A stretch of DNA of 64,000 nt from Crocinitomicaceae bacterium. GTDB lineage: Bacteria; Bacteroidota; Bacteroidia; Flavobacteriales_D; Crocinitomicaceae. Each line of letters begins with the position of its first letter. Position 1 is the first letter of the stretch. Below the pieces are notes generated by a model. That model had not been told where the DNA came from. It ran no database searches and saw only the letters and a program-made list of their open reading frames with translations. The translations under genes and the position numbers were made by a program. The stretch covers positions 1 through 64,000 of the forward strand of contig JAHEMJ010000006.1 in assembly GCA_024643725.1 (NCBI GenBank), given 5' to 3'. Shown piece by piece: positions 61,440-64,000 of this stretch.

Positions 61440-62618
61440 ATGTCAAAAACAGTTTACATCGTTGCAGCTGCAAGAACGCCCATGGGAGCATTTTTGGGTG
61501 GATTATCGACAATCCCAGCGACGCAATTAGGTTCCGTTGCCATTAAAGGCGCGTTAGAAAAAGGAAAGATTGATGCTACCATCATTGATGAAGTATTCAT
61601 GGGAAATGTACTACAAGCTGGAGTTGGACAAGCGCCTGCTCGTCAAGCTGCGTTAGGTGCAGGACTTGGGAAAAATGTACCATGTACAACCGTGAACAAA
61701 GTATGTGCTTCAGGAATGAAAGCAATTATGTTGGGTGCACAAACGATTCTTGCTGGTGACAACCACGTGGTTGTGGCAGGTGGAATGGAAAACATGTCCC
61801 AAGTTCCTCATTACCTTGATGGTCGTAATGGTGTAAAATTCGGAAACATTTCCATGTTAGATGGAATCACGAAAGATGGTTTACTAGACGTCTATTCAAA
61901 AGTTCCGATGGGAAATTGTGCAGAATTGTGCGCAAAAGAACACAACATCACTCGTGAGGAACAAGATCAATTTGCGATTGACTCATACACCAAAGCTGCT
62001 TCAGCATGGAGCAACGGTAAATTCAATGACGAAATCGTTCCGGTAGCGGTTCCTCAACGAAAAGGAGATCCAATCATGGTTTCCGAGGACGAAGAATATA
62101 AAAATGTTTTTTTAGATAAAATCCCTGGATTGCGTCCAGCTTTCGATAAAGAAGGAACCATCACAGCAGCGAATGCATCTACATTGAATGATGGTGCATC
62201 TGCTTTGGTGTTGGCATCTGAAGAGGCAGTAGCAAAATACGGTTTGACGCCTATCGCGAAAATCGTGAGCTACGCGGATGCTGCTCAAGAACCTGAGTGG
62301 TTTACGACTGCACCTTCTTTAGCCATTCCAAAAGCACTAGAAAAAGCAAACATGACGATTGCAGATGTTGACTTCTGGGAATTGAATGAAGCATTTGCGG
62401 TGGTTGGAATTGCAAATACAAAAATCTTGGGAATCGATCCTGCGAAAGTAGACGTAAATGGTGGTGCTGTTGCACTAGGACACCCACTTGGGAATTCAGG
62501 TTCACGTGTAATTGTTACCTTGATTCATGTATTGAAACAAAACAACGCAAAAATTGGTGGTGCAGGTATTTGTAACGGTGGAGGCGGTGCTTCTGCGATG
62601 ATTATTGAAAATATCTAA
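61440..62618 (+). CDS. Acetyl-CoA C-acetyltransferase (thiolase)
   Basis: The 392-residue thiolase has nucleophilic C89 in NKVCASGMKA, NEAFAVV, GGAVALGHPLGNSGSR (catalytic His) and the second Cys in GICNGGGGAS. It condenses or cleaves acetyl-CoA units. Biosynthetic and degradative types cannot be separated from the sequence alone. It is divergent from the VWA gene and followed by a strong terminator. Confidence 0.95.
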   Translation: MSKTVYIVAAARTPMGAFLGGLSTIPATQLGSVAIKGALEKGKIDATIIDEVFMGNVLQAGVGQAPARQAALGAGLGKNVPCTTVNKVCASGMKAIMLGAQTILAGDNHVVVAGGMENMSQVPHYLDGRNGVKFGNISMLDGITKDGLLDVYSKVPMGNCAELCAKEHNITREEQDQFAIDSYTKAASAWSNGKFNDEIVPVAVPQRKGDPIMVSEDEEYKNVFLDKIPGLRPAFDKEGTITAANASTLNDGASALVLASEEAVAKYGLTPIAKIVSYADAAQEPEWFTTAPSLAIPKALEKANMTIADVDFWELNEAFAVVGIANTKILGIDPAKVDVNGGAVALGHPLGNSGSRVIVTLIHVLKQNNAKIGGAGICNGGGGASAMIIENI

Positions 62619-62644
62619 GCTGTTACCGTTTTATAGACGATACG

Positions 62645-62672
62645 AAAAGCAGGATTTTGTCCTGCTTTTTTG
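62645..62672 (+). terminator. Intrinsic terminator after thiolase
   Basis: AAAAGCAGGA and TCCTGCTTTT form a perfect stem around TTTTG and are followed by further T residues, 26 bases after the stop. Confidence 0.88.
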
Positions 62673-62690
62673 TTTTTGTACTTTTATTCC

Positions 62691-64000
62691 ATGAGAAAAT
62701 TACTTTCCATCTTTCTGGTTTTTCCAGGACTACTTGTCGCTCAGAAACAAGCACTGACAACTTTTGTGAATCCGTTTATTGGAACACAAAACGCCGGGCA
62801 CACCTATCCAGGGGCGACGGTTCCTTTTGGATCCGTTCAGTTAAGTCCAGATACCGATACCATTCCCATGTTGGTGAACGGACAATATCAAAAGGATGTC
62901 TATCGCTATTGCGCTGGATATCAATACGAAGATTCGACAATTGTGGGATTCTCTCACACGCATTTTAGCGGAACAGGACATTCTGACCTTGGGGATATTT
63001 TAATCATGCCTTCAAATGGAGCTATTCAGTGGAATCCTGGAACGGAAAGTCATCCTGAAAAGGGGTATCGTTCGACGTTTCAACATGTAAACGAACATGC
63101 AACACCTGGACTTTACTCGGTTTTCTTAGATGAACCAAAAGTCCAAGTGAAATTAACCACTACTGACCGTGTCGGGATTCATAAGTATCAGTTTTCAACA
63201 TCGAAGGACAATCACGTCATGCTGGACCTAACGCATGGCATTTACAATTACTCCGATAAAAATGTGTGGTGCTTTGTCCGCATGGAAAATGACACCCTGT
63301 TGACTGGATATCGTCAAACCAATGGTTGGGGACGAACCAGGACCGTTTATTTTGCGATTTCCTTTTCAAAACCTGTAAAAAACTACGGGTTTAAAAATGT
63401 AAAACCGAGTTCCTACAATGGATTCTGGCGAATATTTGACGTGGAAAACAATTTCCCAGAAGCGGCAGGAGAAGGATTAAAAGCGGCTTTTTCCTTTGGT
63501 AATGAATCAATGGTCATGATCAAAGTGGCGCTTTCACCTGTCAGTATCGATGGTGCTTTATTGAATTTAAAAAGTGAATGTCCGCATTGGAACTTCGATG
63601 CATATGCAAAAGATGCCGAATCTCGTTGGAATGAAGCGTTAAACATGATTCAAGCAGATTTTATCACACCAGAAGAAAAAACAACTTTTTACACTTCCTT
63701 GTACCACACCTTATTGGGTCCAACGTTGTATATGGATGTCGACGGGCAATATAAAGGCTTGGATCAGCGCATTCATCGTGCGGATGGATTTACAAATTAT
63801 ACGACATTTTCCTTGTGGGACACGTACCGTGCACAGCATCCATTTCTCAATTTGATGGTTCCAAAAACGAATGCCGATATGATTCAATCCATGTTGGCGC
63901 ATTACGACCAGAGTGTCCATCACATGCTGCCTGTATGGTCGCACTACGCGAATGAAAATTGGTGCATGATTGGATATCATAGCGTTTCAGTGATTGCAGA
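62691..64000 (+). CDS. GH92 family alpha-1,2-mannosidase-like protein (partial)
   Basis: The frame from the ATG at 62691 stays open to the window end (about 436 residues). A signal peptide (LLSIFLVFPGLLVAQ) is followed by the GH92 N-terminal sandwich: FVNPFIGTQNAGHTYPGATV, PFGSVQLSPDTDT, YQYEDSTIVGFSHTHFSGTG, then the start of the catalytic domain (FYTSLYHTLLGPTLYMDVDG, FSLWDTYRAQHP). GH92 enzymes are calcium-dependent exo-mannosidases of Bacteroidota. The catalytic acid lies beyond the visible part. Confidence 0.93.
   Translation, partial: MRKLLSIFLVFPGLLVAQKQALTTFVNPFIGTQNAGHTYPGATVPFGSVQLSPDTDTIPMLVNGQYQKDVYRYCAGYQYEDSTIVGFSHTHFSGTGHSDLGDILIMPSNGAIQWNPGTESHPEKGYRSTFQHVNEHATPGLYSVFLDEPKVQVKLTTTDRVGIHKYQFSTSKDNHVMLDLTHGIYNYSDKNVWCFVRMENDTLLTGYRQTNGWGRTRTVYFAISFSKPVKNYGFKNVKPSSYNGFWRIFDVENNFPEAAGEGLKAAFSFGNESMVMIKVALSPVSIDGALLNLKSECPHWNFDAYAKDAESRWNEALNMIQADFITPEEKTTFYTSLYHTLLGPTLYMDVDGQYKGLDQRIHRADGFTNYTTFSLWDTYRAQHPFLNLMVPKTNADMIQSMLAHYDQSVHHMLPVWSHYANENWCMIGYHSVSVIA

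Noticed and set aside
1..64000. tRNA, rRNA or other structured RNA genes
   Set aside because: No cloverleaf, rRNA or known riboswitch-like pattern was noticed; a covariance search was not possible.

Overview
The window looks like a chromosomal segment of a low-G+C Bacteroidota of the class Flavobacteriia, probably near Crocinitomicaceae/Fluviicola (inferred). The signs are promoters of the TAnnTTTG (-7) type without strong Shine-Dalgarno sites, many signal peptides ending in FGQ/FAQ/FTQ, numerous small lipoproteins, and Bacteroidota-typical genes: a six-repeat S1, a single long RelA/SpoT protein, a fur-STAS-purA-ostA cluster and a GH92 mannosidase.

Layout. (1) 0-2.4 kb is a mobile patch on the minus strand. 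It has an exported protein flanked by two cassette-like repeats, next to an ORF6N protein whose C-terminus is the tail of a tyrosine recombinase, and a second ORF6N protein. (2) 2.5-6.7 kb is a two-gene translesion-polymerase operon, a Y-family DinB followed by a DnaE2-like alpha subunit, visibly richer in G+C than its surroundings. (3) 6.7-40 kb is a long accessory island. Almost everything is on the plus strand: a VOC protein, a HigBA toxin-antitoxin pair bracketed by direct composite repeats, one recognisable operon (DoxX-like, DUF2071, methyltransferase, membrane protein), and about forty small unrelated genes. Eleven of these have a lipobox, about nine have a signal peptide and about eighteen are small membrane proteins. 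The island also holds DUF1493, DUF4265, DUF6688, Sel1/TPR and YwqK/MORN-like proteins. Between the genes lie visible remains of others: an RHS-core fingerprint, a C-terminal tail next to a DUF1493 gene, a frameshifted gene, a fused fragment of another island gene, a decayed MntA-HepT pair, and a 710-bp duplication 8.7 kb away from its twin. (4) 40-64 kb is ordinary housekeeping DNA: Fic protein, M28 peptidase, YchF, fumarylacetoacetase, RelA/SpoT, an OstA-like protein, PurA, a STAS protein, Fur, ribosomal protein S1, YqgE, HisS, M13 peptidase, ElaA, a YiiX-like hydrolase, a VWA protein, thiolase and the start of a GH92 alpha-mannosidase.

The most interesting part is the 8.7-39.9 kb island. 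Its content (exported or membrane proteins, ACP-like DUF1493 paralogues, an RHS scrap, fragmentary duplicates) fits a bank of immunity or defence genes left by successive exchanges of polymorphic-toxin tips. It is not proven, and a plain lineage-specific secretome cluster is the alternative. The cassette-like unit at the left edge, beside a recombinase tail whose catalytic Tyr has become His, is the second candidate. No tRNA, rRNA or CRISPR array was seen.
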